Assembly (NCBI RefSeq): GCF_002218045.2
Contig: NZ_AP018685.1
Span: forward strand, 806,001-870,000
Direction of reading: 5' to 3'
Length of the DNA: 64,000 nucleotides
DNA from: Vibrio rumoiensis
Lineage (GTDB): Bacteria; Pseudomonadota; Gammaproteobacteria; Enterobacterales; Vibrionaceae
The notes under the pieces are model-generated. The model had not been told where the DNA came from, made no database searches, and saw nothing but the letters and a program-made list of their open reading frames with translations. Numbering within the stretch: position 1 is the first letter of the stretch; each line of letters opens with the position of its first letter. Positions 26,713-36,638 of the stretch are shown one piece after another. Position numbers and translations under genes: made by a program.

Positions 26713-28149
26713 ATGTTCTTTAAACGTAGCCAAGTAAATCAAGATTTTAAACATAAAGCGACGCAATCTGAGCTCAACAATGAAGAAGCGCGCATTGAGC
26801 CTTCTATCCAACTCACGATTGACGTGGATGAGCCGCCGCGAGTTGATGCTGAGCGTGATGACTCGATGGTCAACACTCGTAAACAACTAGAGAAAGAGTT
26901 GTCGGTCAAGCATTACTTCCATAAAAAGTTACTCGAAACCTTAGATCTAGCGTTGCTTTCTAGCTTGGATGAAAAGCAAGGGAAGCAGCAATTACAAGAA
27001 GCCATCACACAGTTAATGGCGGGCGATAATTCTCATCCTATGTCGACTGAAATGCGCAAACGGGTCGTTAAACAAATTGAAGATGAAGTGTTTGGCTTAG
27101 GGCCTCTCGAACCATTACTGCATGACCATACTGTGTCGGATATTTTGGTGAATGGCGCAAAAAGTATTTATGTCGAACGACACGGACGTTTAGAGCAAAC
27201 GCCTTATACTTTTTTAGATGATCAGCATTTACGTAATATTATTGACCGGATAGTGAGCCAAGTGGGGCGGCGGATTGATGAATCTTCACCTATGGTGGAT
27301 GCACGCCTTGTCGATGGTTCTAGGGTCAATGCAATTATCCCACCTTTAGCGATTGATGGGCCATCGCTTTCGATTCGTCGCTTTGCGGTTGACCGTTTGG
27401 TGATGGATAACCTATTGAGCTTCGGTTCGATCTCCCCCCCGATGGCAAAATTTATTCAGGCGGCGGTTAAAGGAGAGTTGAATATCCTTATTTCTGGCGG
27501 TACGGGTTCCGGGAAAACCACTACGCTGAATATCCTTTCTGGGTTTATTCCTGAAACCGAGCGAATTATTACCATTGAAGATTCTGCCGAATTACAACTG
27601 CAACAACCTCATGTGATCCGCCTAGAAACGCGCCCATCGAATTTAGAAGGCAAAGGTGAAATTACTCAAAGAGAGTTGGTTAAAAATGCTTTGCGTATGC
27701 GCCCCGATAGAATTGTGGTGGGGGAAGTGCGTGGTAGCGAAGCGGTGGATATGCTTTCCGCGATGAATACCGGTCACGATGGTTCACTGGCCACCATTCA
27801 CGCCAATACGCCACGGGATGCCTTAAGTCGAATTGAGAATATGTTTGCGATGGCCGGTTGGACCATTTCAACTAAAAACCTACGCTCACAAATTGCGTCT
27901 GCATTGCATGTTGTGGTGCAAATGGAGCGTCAAGAAGACGGTAAACGTCGCATGACCAGCATTCAAGAAATCAATGGTATGGAAGGCGAAGTCATCACTA
28001 TGTCTGAAATTTTCCGGTTTGTTCGAACAGGGATGAATGACAAAGGTGAGGTTCAAGGGCGCTATATCGCCACCGGGATTGTGCCAGAATGTCACGATGC
28101 TTTAGTGAAACGAGGTATCGATTTGCCGATTGATACCTTTAGTGAGTAA
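26713..28149 (+). CDS. tadA: Tad pilus assembly ATPase TadA/CpaF
   Basis: TadA powers pilus assembly and sometimes retraction. The 478-residue protein has an N-terminal helical part, then the secretion-ATPase core: Walker A ISGGTGSGKTTTLN, Asp box TIEDSAELQLQQPHV, Walker B RPDRIVVGEVRGSEAV, and His box GHDGSLATIHANTP. All catalytic residues are present. AGGAGG precedes the ATG at 26713; a GTG six bases upstream is unlikely. The gene follows tadZ by 9 bases. Confidence 0.96.
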   Translation: MFFKRSQVNQDFKHKATQSELNNEEARIEPSIQLTIDVDEPPRVDAERDDSMVNTRKQLEKELSVKHYFHKKLLETLDLALLSSLDEKQGKQQLQEAITQLMAGDNSHPMSTEMRKRVVKQIEDEVFGLGPLEPLLHDHTVSDILVNGAKSIYVERHGRLEQTPYTFLDDQHLRNIIDRIVSQVGRRIDESSPMVDARLVDGSRVNAIIPPLAIDGPSLSIRRFAVDRLVMDNLLSFGSISPPMAKFIQAAVKGELNILISGGTGSGKTTTLNILSGFIPETERIITIEDSAELQLQQPHVIRLETRPSNLEGKGEITQRELVKNALRMRPDRIVVGEVRGSEAVDMLSAMNTGHDGSLATIHANTPRDALSRIENMFAMAGWTISTKNLRSQIASALHVVVQMERQEDGKRRMTSIQEINGMEGEVITMSEIFRFVRTGMNDKGEVQGRYIATGIVPECHDALVKRGIDLPIDTFSE

Positions 28150-28162
28150 TTGAGGAGGCAGT

Positions 28163-29128
28163 ATGCAAGATTTATGGATGTTTTTTGTGTTGCTGTTTTT
28201 ATCGGTTTTTTTTATTTCACAGGCGCTAATCTTGCCGGCGGCAGGCCGTAAAGCCAAGCACTCTGAGTTGGTCAAAAGGTTAGAAGCCAGCCGAAGTAAA
28301 TTGGATAGCAAAAGCCGTTCGTTATTGAATGAGCAATACCTGAAAGGGTTAACTCCGTTTGAACGAAGTCTGGTTAAGTTCTCACCGTTTGCTCGTTTTC
28401 AAAAGAATGTGGAATTAGCGGGGGTCAACTCGAGCTTTGGTAATCTGTTTATTGCTGCATTGATTATCAGTGTTGTATTTGGTTTGTTTTTATTAATGCT
28501 GGGGGCGCAGTGGTATGTGGTGATTGCTGCCATGGCTAGCGTGTGGGTGATTTTGCACTTTCATTTACAGCAAAAAATTGTCAAAAGGTTGAATAAATTT
28601 GAAGAACAACTTCCGGAAGCTCTGGATATTATTCGTCGGATGTTGCAAGCCGGTAAGCCTTTAAATCAAACGTTTCATGAAGTCGGTATGGAAATGGAGG
28701 CGCCGATCAGTGAAGAGTTTGAAAACACATTTAACCTGCTTAATTACGGTTATGATTTACGTTTAGCGATTTTGCAAATGGCGGATAGAGTCCCTACCGT
28801 CTCGATGCTGGCGTTTTCCTCGGCGGTGATGCTGCAAAAAGAAACCGGTGGCAATTTGTCTGAAAATCTCGAAAAAGTATCTGTTGTCCTACGTTCCCGT
28901 TTTAAATTGGCGAGAAAAATACGCACCTTATCCGCTGAAAGTCGCTTATCGGCCTGGATATTAATCCTCGCGCCTTTTGGTTTATTTCTTGGTTTAACAT
29001 TCTTAAATCCTGAATACCTTGACCCACTTTATGATGACCCAGCAGGAATCAAAATGATCAGTATTGGGATGGTGAGTTTATTTTTAGGGTCAGCGTGGAT
29101 TAAAAAAATCATTAACTTTGAGGTGTAA
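28163..29128 (+). CDS. tadB: Tad inner-membrane platform protein TadB
   Basis: TadB is a GspF-like (T2SSF-domain) inner-membrane protein that forms the assembly platform with TadC. The 321-residue protein has an N-terminal helix, two central helices around residues 90-135, the cytoplasmic T2SSF segment with LPEALDIIRRMLQAGKPLNQ, and two C-terminal helices. A GAGGAGG ribosome site precedes the ATG, 13 bases after tadA. Confidence 0.93.
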   Translation: MQDLWMFFVLLFLSVFFISQALILPAAGRKAKHSELVKRLEASRSKLDSKSRSLLNEQYLKGLTPFERSLVKFSPFARFQKNVELAGVNSSFGNLFIAALIISVVFGLFLLMLGAQWYVVIAAMASVWVILHFHLQQKIVKRLNKFEEQLPEALDIIRRMLQAGKPLNQTFHEVGMEMEAPISEEFENTFNLLNYGYDLRLAILQMADRVPTVSMLAFSSAVMLQKETGGNLSENLEKVSVVLRSRFKLARKIRTLSAESRLSAWILILAPFGLFLGLTFLNPEYLDPLYDDPAGIKMISIGMVSLFLGSAWIKKIINFEV

Positions 29129-29130
29129 TT

Positions 29131-30084
29131 ATGGACAGCTTATTGAATGTTTTTGATTTTTCACAGTTAAACAACACCTCAAGGGAATGGTTGGTTTTAC
29201 TGGCTATTTTGTTGGCGACTATGTTGGCGGTGATGGCGTGTGGCATGTTGATTTTTGGGCATCGTAATTCAGTGAAACGGCGTTTGGCGATGGTGAATGG
29301 TCAAGAATCTACAACGCCTAGCGCACGTTATTCTCCCAAAGTTTCCAATACATTAGAAAGCTTATCGTCTTATATTTTGCCAACCAATGAAAAAGAGAAA
29401 GAGGGCATTCGGCATAAACTGATGCACGCCGGTTTCTATCAAAAATCCGCGGTAACGAATTTTTATGCGATCAAATTATTCGCTTCTCTATGTTGTTTAT
29501 TTTTAGCGGCGTTGATTTATATCTTTATGAGTGGAGAGGTTTCTGTCTCGACCTTGTTTATCGTCGCGATTGCAATAGGGGTTTTTCTACCGAATATTGT
29601 GCTGAACCATTTAATTAAACGTAGACAGAGAGAAATCCGTAACGGTATTGCCGACATGTTGGATTTATTGGTGGTGTGTACGGAGTCGGGATTAGGTTTT
29701 GTGGCATCGTTACGCCGAGTGAGCGATGAGTTGTATATCTCTCACCCTGAATTAGCCGATGAACTGGATACGGTGTGCGTCAAAATTAAGGCTGGGATTG
29801 AAATGCCTGATGCGTTTCATGGACTGATCACTCGGACAGGGCTTGAGGAATTCCGCGGTTTAGTCGCATTGCTCTCTCATGCGAATAAAATCGGGGGCAG
29901 TATTGCCAAAACGCTCAGAGATTACGCCGATGACTACCGTGATAAACGCAATCAAGCGGCAGAAGAGATCGCCGCGAAAATTCCGACCCAGATGTTATTT
30001 CCTATGCTGATTTTTATCTGGCCGTGCTTTTTTATTGTTGCGGTTGGCCCTGCGATTTTATCGTTGATGGATGCCTTTAAATAA
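29131..30084 (+). CDS. tadC: Tad inner-membrane platform protein TadC
   Basis: TadC is the second GspF-like platform protein. The 317-residue protein has an N-terminal helix (about residues 18-42), paired central helices, the T2SSF segment with IADMLDLLVVCTESGLGF, and a C-terminal helix MLIFIWPCFFIVAVGPAIL. It starts 2 bases after the tadB stop, with the GAGGTG at the end of tadB as ribosome site. Confidence 0.93.
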   Translation: MDSLLNVFDFSQLNNTSREWLVLLAILLATMLAVMACGMLIFGHRNSVKRRLAMVNGQESTTPSARYSPKVSNTLESLSSYILPTNEKEKEGIRHKLMHAGFYQKSAVTNFYAIKLFASLCCLFLAALIYIFMSGEVSVSTLFIVAIAIGVFLPNIVLNHLIKRRQREIRNGIADMLDLLVVCTESGLGFVASLRRVSDELYISHPELADELDTVCVKIKAGIEMPDAFHGLITRTGLEEFRGLVALLSHANKIGGSIAKTLRDYADDYRDKRNQAAEEIAAKIPTQMLFPMLIFIWPCFFIVAVGPAILSLMDAFK

Positions 30085-30119
30085 CAAGCGTTTACATTTG
30101 AGCACTTAAGGAGAACCCC

Positions 30120-31118
30120 ATGCAAAAATGGATAATGTTGATGATGCTAGTTGCGCTACAGGGTTGTAGCTCAAACGATCAAGTGAATGCTTTTGATGAT
30201 TCCTTATATTCAGGCAAGCCGGTAGATAGCTTAACGGCCAATGAAGCGCCAAAAACCGAAAAAGAGGCGATTACTCGAGGCGATAAAGCGTTGGCAAATA
30301 AAAAAATGGATTTAGCCTTATATGAATATATTCGCTCTTTAGAGTTTGATGATTTGGAATATGCGGATAAAACGTTAATTACTATTGGCGATATTCATCA
30401 AGCGAGAGGTAACGTACCTTTAGCGGAAAAGTCTTATTTAAGGGCGGTGGAAGAGAATCCGAATAATGTCACGGCGTTGGAAAATCTAGGCGTATTATAC
30501 AGTCGTAATGGTAACTTACCGGATGGTCAGGTGTATTTTTATCGCGCGATTAATGCCGATCAAATTCGATTAAAGCAAAATGAGCCATTTGCTCGACATA
30601 AAGAGAGTATCACTGTCGAGCAAGTGGAAGCGCTTAAGTTAGATCCTCAATCACCTTTGCATGCTTATATAGGGCTTGGAATTTTAGCCGATGTGAATCA
30701 AGAGGGAGAGTTAGCTCAAGAGTATTATAAAAAAGCTTTAGCCATTGACCCTTTCTCTACATTAGCGAAATTAAATTTAGGTTATTCGTATTATATGCAG
30801 GGCAATGACAAACAAGCCCTCTTCTATACTAAGCAAGTTGTCGCATTGCAGCCTCAAAATAAACGAGCCACTAATAACCTTGCTCTTATTTATATCCGCC
30901 AAGGGCAGGTGACCAATGCGCTTAATGTGTTTATGAGAGTGATGCCAGATTATGAAGCGCTTAATAACGTAGGGTATTTATTGATGCTCAACCAACATCA
31001 AGAAGAATCAGTGCCTTACTTTAAGCGGGCCATTGATAAGAACCCCTCTTATTACCCATTAGCGAATGACAATTTATCGCGAGCTTTATCCGAAATTCGC
31101 GCGAAAAACCCAACGTAA
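30120..31118 (+). CDS. tadD: TadD-like TPR lipoprotein
   Basis: TadD is a TPR lipoprotein that helps assemble or position the Tad secretin. The 332-residue protein has a lipoprotein signal ending in ALQGC (cysteine about residue 16; the next residues SSND suit outer-membrane sorting). It then has several tetratricopeptide-like repeats, clearest around NVPLAEKSYLRAVEENPNN, GELAQEYYKKALAIDP and NDKQALFYTKQVVALQPQN. An AAGGAG site precedes the ATG. It is the last gene of the operon and is followed by a terminator. Confidence 0.9.
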   Translation: MQKWIMLMMLVALQGCSSNDQVNAFDDSLYSGKPVDSLTANEAPKTEKEAITRGDKALANKKMDLALYEYIRSLEFDDLEYADKTLITIGDIHQARGNVPLAEKSYLRAVEENPNNVTALENLGVLYSRNGNLPDGQVYFYRAINADQIRLKQNEPFARHKESITVEQVEALKLDPQSPLHAYIGLGILADVNQEGELAQEYYKKALAIDPFSTLAKLNLGYSYYMQGNDKQALFYTKQVVALQPQNKRATNNLALIYIRQGQVTNALNVFMRVMPDYEALNNVGYLLMLNQHQEESVPYFKRAIDKNPSYYPLANDNLSRALSEIRAKNPT

Positions 31119-31154
31119 CCGCAAGCGATTGAAACCACATTGCTGCACCTTACT

Positions 31155-31184
31155 CGCCTCTGTGATGTTTCACCGAGGCGTTTT
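31155..31184 (+). terminator. terminator of the Tad operon
   Basis: CGCCTC pairs with GAGGCG, extended by GTGA/TCAC inside after one mismatch, and is followed by TTTTCTT. It lies 36 bases after tadD, in the gap to the convergent ligase-like gene. Confidence 0.75.
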
Positions 31185-31255
31185 CTTGACGTCTAGTTAT
31201 GCTTTTGAGGCACGATGTTTAAGCGACACACTTGGTGAGTGAATGGCTAGTTAGA

Positions 31256-32704
31256 CTAGTGAGAAGCGGGCAGATTTAATCTACGCGTCACATCCATACA
31301 GTTATGCTCAATCCAAAATTGTGGCATGTAATAGTCTACGCTGACATGGCGATATTGATTGTTATCGATACGTAGGAAGGTTTTGTAACCGATAAAAGCG
31401 ATTGCCCAAACGGATAATAAGATCAATACGCCATGAGCCATTTTCTTCACCGTGGAGGTTGAAGGTAAAGAGGATGCTTTTAACTTGGTGTTTGTTAACT
31501 CAGTGTTTGTTGCCCAAAATAAAGCCACGGAAATTGCCGCCAACCCCTGGCTGAGTGGCGTGTTGAGAACGCCTGAAATTAGGCTATAAGCAAAGCCAGA
31601 TAACACCGTTATTCCTAATACTTGTCTCTTTTCATCTGTGCAGCTACAAACACGGTAAAAGGTCAGTAGTAATAGGCTGATGTAGCATAGTGTCGCGACG
31701 ACTCCCCATTCGATTGCAATATTGAGCACAGAGTTATGTGTGGTGTGGGCAATTACGTCATTATTGCAGACAAAGGTATCGCCACCATGCCCCCAAAACG
31801 AGAGCATTGCGATGGCATTTCGCCATAAGGCTAGACGGTTGGAATCGCTTAATCGAATTTCTCCTTGTCCTTCCGGCCACATACCTTGTAGCCAATATTG
31901 CGGTAAAGGCGAAAAGAGCAACCACTTCATTAATAAGCCTAAAAATAACAAAGCCAATAACCATTTAAAACGTTGCGCTTTATTGGGGGAGAGAATCAGC
32001 CAAAGTAATATGCCGCCCATACTGGCGATAAATGCGCCGCGAGCATCGAGAGTCAATAATAGGCTGAAATGCATGATGACGGGGAGGGCATATAGCCAAG
32101 CTTTTGGTTTTAGTCTGTTCTGCCATGCCCAATAGAGTAAAGGTAAGATTAACCAGATTTGGATATGGTTAATATTTCTTGGATTCACAAAACTAAAAAT
32201 GTAGCGATAGTTAGGGATCTCACCTTGCCAGGTTGCGACGCAGTGGAATAAAAATACCGAAGCGAAAAGGCTACATGTTAACCAAATATATAAACGTAAA
32301 ATTAAATCATTATTTTGTGCTGCGACATTACGTAATAAGGCTGTCACGACAATAAACATTAACCCATAAGTAAAAACTGCCTGCGATTTGACCCAATATA
32401 AAGCGGTGATATTGGCAAATAACGCACAGGTCACCGCTAGCAATATGACTCTTTTGCTTAAGGAGGATTGGTTGAGAAATGAATCAATGATCGCGTTTCG
32501 TATGTTGCCAGAGCAAAGCATCACAAGCGCTGTGAGTAATAAATAAAAAATAACAAAGAAACGTTTAGTATCAAATAATGTGGTTGGGTCTAACCAATAT
32601 GGCGTAAAGCTTAATAGGACACTGCCAACTAACATCAAAGACAATAAAAACTGAGGGTAGTAACGGACATTAATCAGCGTTGGTTGAATCACCATTGTTT
32701 TCAT
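31256..32704 (-). CDS. O-antigen ligase / PglL-like polytopic membrane protein
   Basis: The 482-residue protein has about 11-12 hydrophobic helices and a large periplasmic loop with THNSVLNIAIEWG (about residues 321-333), which fits the Wzy_C/O-antigen-ligase superfamily. That group includes lipid-A core ligases (WaaL), polysaccharide polymerases (Wzy) and protein O-oligosaccharyltransferases (PglL). The C-terminal soluble part after the last helix is short. It is convergent with the Tad operon and not in a glycan-synthesis cluster, so its acceptor is unclear; glycosylation of the pilin is one idea. The superfamily is likely; the substrate is not known. Confidence 0.7.
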   Translation of the reverse strand: MKTMVIQPTLINVRYYPQFLLSLMLVGSVLLSFTPYWLDPTTLFDTKRFFVIFYLLLTALVMLCSGNIRNAIIDSFLNQSSLSKRVILLAVTCALFANITALYWVKSQAVFTYGLMFIVVTALLRNVAAQNNDLILRLYIWLTCSLFASVFLFHCVATWQGEIPNYRYIFSFVNPRNINHIQIWLILPLLYWAWQNRLKPKAWLYALPVIMHFSLLLTLDARGAFIASMGGILLWLILSPNKAQRFKWLLALLFLGLLMKWLLFSPLPQYWLQGMWPEGQGEIRLSDSNRLALWRNAIAMLSFWGHGGDTFVCNNDVIAHTTHNSVLNIAIEWGVVATLCYISLLLLTFYRVCSCTDEKRQVLGITVLSGFAYSLISGVLNTPLSQGLAAISVALFWATNTELTNTKLKASSLPSTSTVKKMAHGVLILLSVWAIAFIGYKTFLRIDNNQYRHVSVDYYMPQFWIEHNCMDVTRRLNLPASH

Positions 32705-32786
32705 AAAGCGCCATCCATGGTTAAGCTTTATTTTGAGTATAGAAAACCCATTGAATTAAGGTGATATTTTTATTGTGATGAGTGGT

Positions 32787-33953
32787 TTAGTGTATTAAAA
32801 ATGAGACGACACACCCTACAATGGCAAATGTGGTGACCAGTGTAATGATGGGAAGACGTAGGCTGCGTTGTATGAAAATTCCAATCAGGACGGCCACTAT
32901 ATCAAGGGAGTGGTGTACTGCTGAAATAAAAATAGGTTGGTATAAAGCAGCCATTAGTAAACCGACTACCGCCGCATTGACTCCTGCAATCATGGGGAAA
33001 ACATACGAGTGTTGGCTTAATTGTTGCCACTGTTTAACCAACCCAATCACGAGCAAGAAACCCGGTAAGAAAATCATCAAAGTTGCCGATAAAGCGCCAA
33101 CAATAGGCATGCTAGGCATCAGCATATAGCCAAGGTAAGTGGCGAAGGTAAACATTGGGCCTGGCATGGCTTGCGCTGCTGCATAGCCCGTCATAAAGCT
33201 ATCGTTTGATAGTTGTTCGCCCACTGTGGATTGCAAAAGCGGTAACACCACATGACCACCGCCAAACACTAAGCTGCCGGCTGAGAAAAAATCTTTCAGC
33301 AACGTGAGCAATGCATGGTTACTCGGCCAAAATAATGACAGTGCAAATAATACTAGAAATAGGCTTAAGGCGAATTTAGCTGATAATGAAAAACGGATGG
33401 CGGTTGTAGTTTGATTAAAGGAAGCATGTTTGGAGGTACTAAAAAAGTGACCAAGCATTGCCGCGATAACTAAACAAACCATCTGGCTAATGGCGAATGG
33501 CCACAACAGGCAAATACTGGCGGTGAAGACGCATAAAGCTTGATGTTGCCTGTGCTGGCAAAACTGTTTGAACATAGTGTAGGTCGCATCAAATACCACG
33601 ACGACGGCCAGTAATTTTAATCCATGGATAATGCCTTGCATCCAAGAGTTGTCTAACCATTGCTGGCTAAAGGCGGCGATGGCGATCATCAAGATGACTG
33701 ATGGTAAGGTAAAACCAAGAAAAGCCAGAATTCCACCGAAAAGCCCCGCCCGTTGATAGCCAATCGCAAAGCCAATTTGACTAGAGCCTGGGCCCGGTAA
33801 AAACTGGCTAAACGCCACTAGTTGGGCATAGTCTTGTTCTGTAAGCCAGTGTCGTTTTTCAACAAAGGCTTGACGAAAGTAACCAATATGCGCGGCTGGG
33901 CCACCGAAGCTTACCCAGCCGAGTAGAAAGAAGGTTTTGAATAAGTCGAACAT
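32787..33953 (-). CDS. chrA: chromate transporter ChrA
   Basis: This long-chain CHR-family protein of 388 residues carries two homologous halves. The first half has GWVSFGGPAAHIGYFRQAFV and FLPGPGSSQIGFAIGY, and the second SLVFGGGHVVLPLL and AMPGPMFTFATYLGY. Two-domain ChrA proteins export chromate; many annotated members have not been tested. About ten membrane helices are visible. It stands alone between the ligase-like gene and the glycerate module, all on the minus strand, with no chrB or other metal genes nearby. Confidence 0.9.
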   Translation of the reverse strand: MFDLFKTFFLLGWVSFGGPAAHIGYFRQAFVEKRHWLTEQDYAQLVAFSQFLPGPGSSQIGFAIGYQRAGLFGGILAFLGFTLPSVILMIAIAAFSQQWLDNSWMQGIIHGLKLLAVVVVFDATYTMFKQFCQHRQHQALCVFTASICLLWPFAISQMVCLVIAAMLGHFFSTSKHASFNQTTTAIRFSLSAKFALSLFLVLFALSLFWPSNHALLTLLKDFFSAGSLVFGGGHVVLPLLQSTVGEQLSNDSFMTGYAAAQAMPGPMFTFATYLGYMLMPSMPIVGALSATLMIFLPGFLLVIGLVKQWQQLSQHSYVFPMIAGVNAAVVGLLMAALYQPIFISAVHHSLDIVAVLIGIFIQRSLRLPIITLVTTFAIVGCVVSFLIH

Positions 33954-34017
33954 GAAGTCAAAATGATAAAGAAAATGTTAGGGTATATTGACTATAGTTT
34001 ATGACAGTAGAATGAAA

Positions 34018-34102
34018 GGCGTTATCGTTACTCGAATCTCGGGCGTTTCGTTGCTCGAATAAACCAAAAGCGCGGATCGAGCACCGAGAAACGAAAACCA
34101 TT
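34018..34102. repeat. palindromic CGAG/CTCG intergenic element
   Basis: CGTTTCGTTGCTCGA (34044-34058) pairs imperfectly with TCGAGCACCGAGAAACG (34077-34093), so the gap between chrA and the glycerate kinase gene can fold into a long hairpin. Its core CTCGGGCGTTTCGTTGCTCG (34038-34057) recurs near 58497 and 59529. Confidence 0.65.
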
Positions 34103-35257
34103 TTATCCGTTCTTCCTTATCATTCCTATCTTGACTGTTCGGGCGACATTTTCCGCTAGGTTAGCCATATTCACTTCTGCTTCAGCAAAGGCGGTTTCTA
34201 AATCAAACGGTCTTGGAATCGCGGCAAACACAGCGTCAATACCATGTTCATAAACCGCTTGGTAGTTATCGCCAACACAACCTGCAAGTGCAATCACTGG
34301 TAAGTCGAACTTCTTAGCAGCTTTGGCGATCCCGACAGGGGTTTTGCCATGGGCACTTTGCCAGTCAATACGGCCTTCACCGGTGATCACTAAATCGGCG
34401 CCTTGCAAGTGAGAATCGATCGATAAGGTTTCTAATACAATGTCGATCCCGGGCTTTAAAGTGGCGGATGTAAACCCTAAAAAGGCCGCTCCAAGTCCAC
34501 CGGCGGCACCCGCGCCCGGCAGGTCTTTGACTTGTCTATCAAACTGAGAAGCAATTAAGTCAGCATAATCACTTAATGCTTGATCGAGTAATTGAGTATC
34601 TTCTGTTGTTGCGCCTTTCTGCTTGCCAAAGGTCGCGGTAGCACCGTGCTCGCCACACAATGGATTATTCACATCACTCGCTATCACAATCTCACAAGCG
34701 GCAAGTTGAGAATGTAGGCCGTCTACATTAATCGACTTAATTTGAGTTAAGCCGATGCCATTACCTGAAATCGGATGGCTGTTGTCATCAAGAAAGGTAA
34801 CGCCCAATGCTTCTAACATCCCCATACCACCATCATTGGTTGCACTGCCTCCTAAACCAATAATCAGTTTTTTAGCGCCGTTTTCTAAAGCGTGAGCGAT
34901 TAATTCACCAGTACCAAAGCTGGTGGTGGCTTTAGGATCACGCTGCGCACTCGGCACGTGATGCAAACCACTGGCTGCCGCCATTTCAATCACTGCGGTG
35001 TGGCTTAACTCACCGCCTAACCGCCCATAAAAAGCGTCAACTTGATGTCCAAGAGGTCCTGTCACCGCGCAATCAATGATTTCTCCTTGTGTGGCATCCA
35101 CCAAAGATTGCACCGTACCTTCACCGCCGTCCGCGAGTGGAATATGCACATAATCCGCCTCTTGCCAAACTCGCTTCAGCCCAGTTTCAATGGCTTGGCA
35201 AACTTGTTTCGCGGTTAAACTTTCTTTAAAAGAATCAGGGGCGATAATGATTTTCAT
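34103..35257 (-). CDS. glycerate kinase
   Basis: This GarK/GlxK-type kinase of 384 residues phosphorylates D-glycerate, feeding it into glycolysis. Landmarks are the N-terminal MKIIIAPDSFKESLTAKQV, ADGGEGTVQSLVDAT near residue 50, and GLGGSATNDGGMGMLEALG near residue 135. The start at 35257 follows GAGG on the minus strand; an upstream in-frame start at 35269 is less well placed. It is the last gene of a probable unit with the GntP permease 20 bases upstream and CdaR further up. GarK and GlxK cannot be told apart here, so no symbol is given. Confidence 0.93.
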   Translation of the reverse strand: MKIIIAPDSFKESLTAKQVCQAIETGLKRVWQEADYVHIPLADGGEGTVQSLVDATQGEIIDCAVTGPLGHQVDAFYGRLGGELSHTAVIEMAAASGLHHVPSAQRDPKATTSFGTGELIAHALENGAKKLIIGLGGSATNDGGMGMLEALGVTFLDDNSHPISGNGIGLTQIKSINVDGLHSQLAACEIVIASDVNNPLCGEHGATATFGKQKGATTEDTQLLDQALSDYADLIASQFDRQVKDLPGAGAAGGLGAAFLGFTSATLKPGIDIVLETLSIDSHLQGADLVITGEGRIDWQSAHGKTPVGIAKAAKKFDLPVIALAGCVGDNYQAVYEHGIDAVFAAIPRPFDLETAFAEAEVNMANLAENVARTVKIGMIRKNG

Positions 35258-35276
35258 ACAGGACCTCAAGTTAAAG

Positions 35277-36638
35277 TTAAAGTAACACTAGGCTTAATAG
35301 ATAAACCAAGATCATTGCAGTAATCCCTTGGACTAACGTTGCCATGGTTTGCGCTCTATACGCCAAACCAACACTCATACGACTAAATTGGGATACTACC
35401 CAGAAGAAACTGTCATTGGCGTGAGATACCGTCATTGCACCAGCGCCGATAGCCATGACGGTTAAGACACGCCCCATCTCAGAATCTAAGCCTAATTGAG
35501 CCAATAGTGGAGCAACCAATGCTGAGGTGGTCACCAAAGCAACGGTTGAAGAACCTTGTGCTGATTTCAGTGCTGCAGCCACAATAAATGGCATAAAGAT
35601 CCCTACACCTAAAGTAGAAAGGGTCGTCCCTAAATATTCACCAAGAGGGGTGGCTTTTAAAACGGCACCAAAGGCACCGCCAGCACCAGTGATCAGTAGG
35701 ATTGGCGCTGCTGCAATAATCCCTTGACTGATTCTTTCGCTAAATTCAGTGATTTTTTGTTCAGATTTAAGTAATCGAGTGGCTAGCAATAAACCAATGA
35801 ATAATGCCGTTAGCGGTTGTCCGAGAAACGCTAATGTGCTTTGAACACCACCATTGCCAAATGGCTGACTAGGAAAGTTAGCAATCGATGCCAAACAAAT
35901 TAAAACAATGGGAACAAAGATAGGCGCGAACGCTTGGCCTGTGGTTGGAAGAGTACCATATGAAGCTTTAAGCGCTTTCCAATCTTGATTTTGTACTGAG
36001 AGTTGTTCATCCGTCTCAATGCCATCTGGTTCGACATTTGAGAAACGATTGGCCCAAAGCATACCTGCAATAGCCGCCACAGCAGCAACGAATATCCCAA
36101 CGCCAATAACTAAACCTAGATTGGACTCTAATCCTAAATTACCCGCCGCCGCGATTGGACCCGGTGTAGGTGGCACAAAAGTATGGGTAGCGTATAGGCC
36201 AGTAGCAAGTGCAACACTCATTGCGACACTTGAAGTTTGCATGCGTTTTGCGAGAGATTCTTTCAGAGAATTTAAAATGACAAATCCCGAATCACAAAAA
36301 ACCGGAATAGAAACTAAATAACCAATGATCGACATGGTTAAGGTAGGAAATGTTTGTCCTAAGCAGTTAATCACACTATCAGCCATGGTAATGGCCGCAC
36401 CACTTTTTTCTAAAATAACGCCAATGATAGTACCAAGGACAATAACTAAGCCTATGTAACCTAAGATACCGCCAAAGCCCGAAGTAATCGTTTTGGCTAT
36501 CGATTCAGGGGGTAAGCCATAGGCGAATGCGGCAATAAAAGCCGACATTAATAGTGCTAAGAATGGATGGATTTTAAATTTTGTGGTCGCAATAACGATA
36601 AACGCAATCACGGCCAAGAGGATTAATATCAGACTCAT
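35277..36638 (-). CDS. GntP-family permease, probably for glycerate
   Basis: The 453-residue protein is a member of the GntP family of gluconate and related sugar-acid H+ symporters, with about 12-14 hydrophobic segments. Family-type stretches include SIPVFCDSGFVIL and TGLYATHTFVPPTPGPIAAA, and SHANDSFFWVVSQFS near the C terminus. Its place between a glycerate kinase and a CdaR-type regulator suggests glycerate as substrate rather than gluconate; this is inference from context. A GGAG site lies ten bases before the ATG. Confidence 0.88.
   Translation of the reverse strand: MSLILILLAVIAFIVIATTKFKIHPFLALLMSAFIAAFAYGLPPESIAKTITSGFGGILGYIGLVIVLGTIIGVILEKSGAAITMADSVINCLGQTFPTLTMSIIGYLVSIPVFCDSGFVILNSLKESLAKRMQTSSVAMSVALATGLYATHTFVPPTPGPIAAAGNLGLESNLGLVIGVGIFVAAVAAIAGMLWANRFSNVEPDGIETDEQLSVQNQDWKALKASYGTLPTTGQAFAPIFVPIVLICLASIANFPSQPFGNGGVQSTLAFLGQPLTALFIGLLLATRLLKSEQKITEFSERISQGIIAAAPILLITGAGGAFGAVLKATPLGEYLGTTLSTLGVGIFMPFIVAAALKSAQGSSTVALVTTSALVAPLLAQLGLDSEMGRVLTVMAIGAGAMTVSHANDSFFWVVSQFSRMSVGLAYRAQTMATLVQGITAMILVYLLSLVLL

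Noticed and set aside
18582..31118. The Tad locus as a recently inserted island with mobile-element borders
   Set aside because: No integrase, insertion sequence, tRNA or direct repeat borders were seen, and codon use does not look strikingly different by eye. Transfer remains possible but is not shown.
31722..32135. Plus-strand ORF of 137 residues opposite the ligase-like gene
   Set aside because: Fully inside a well-supported membrane-protein gene on the other strand; composition is that of a shadow frame.
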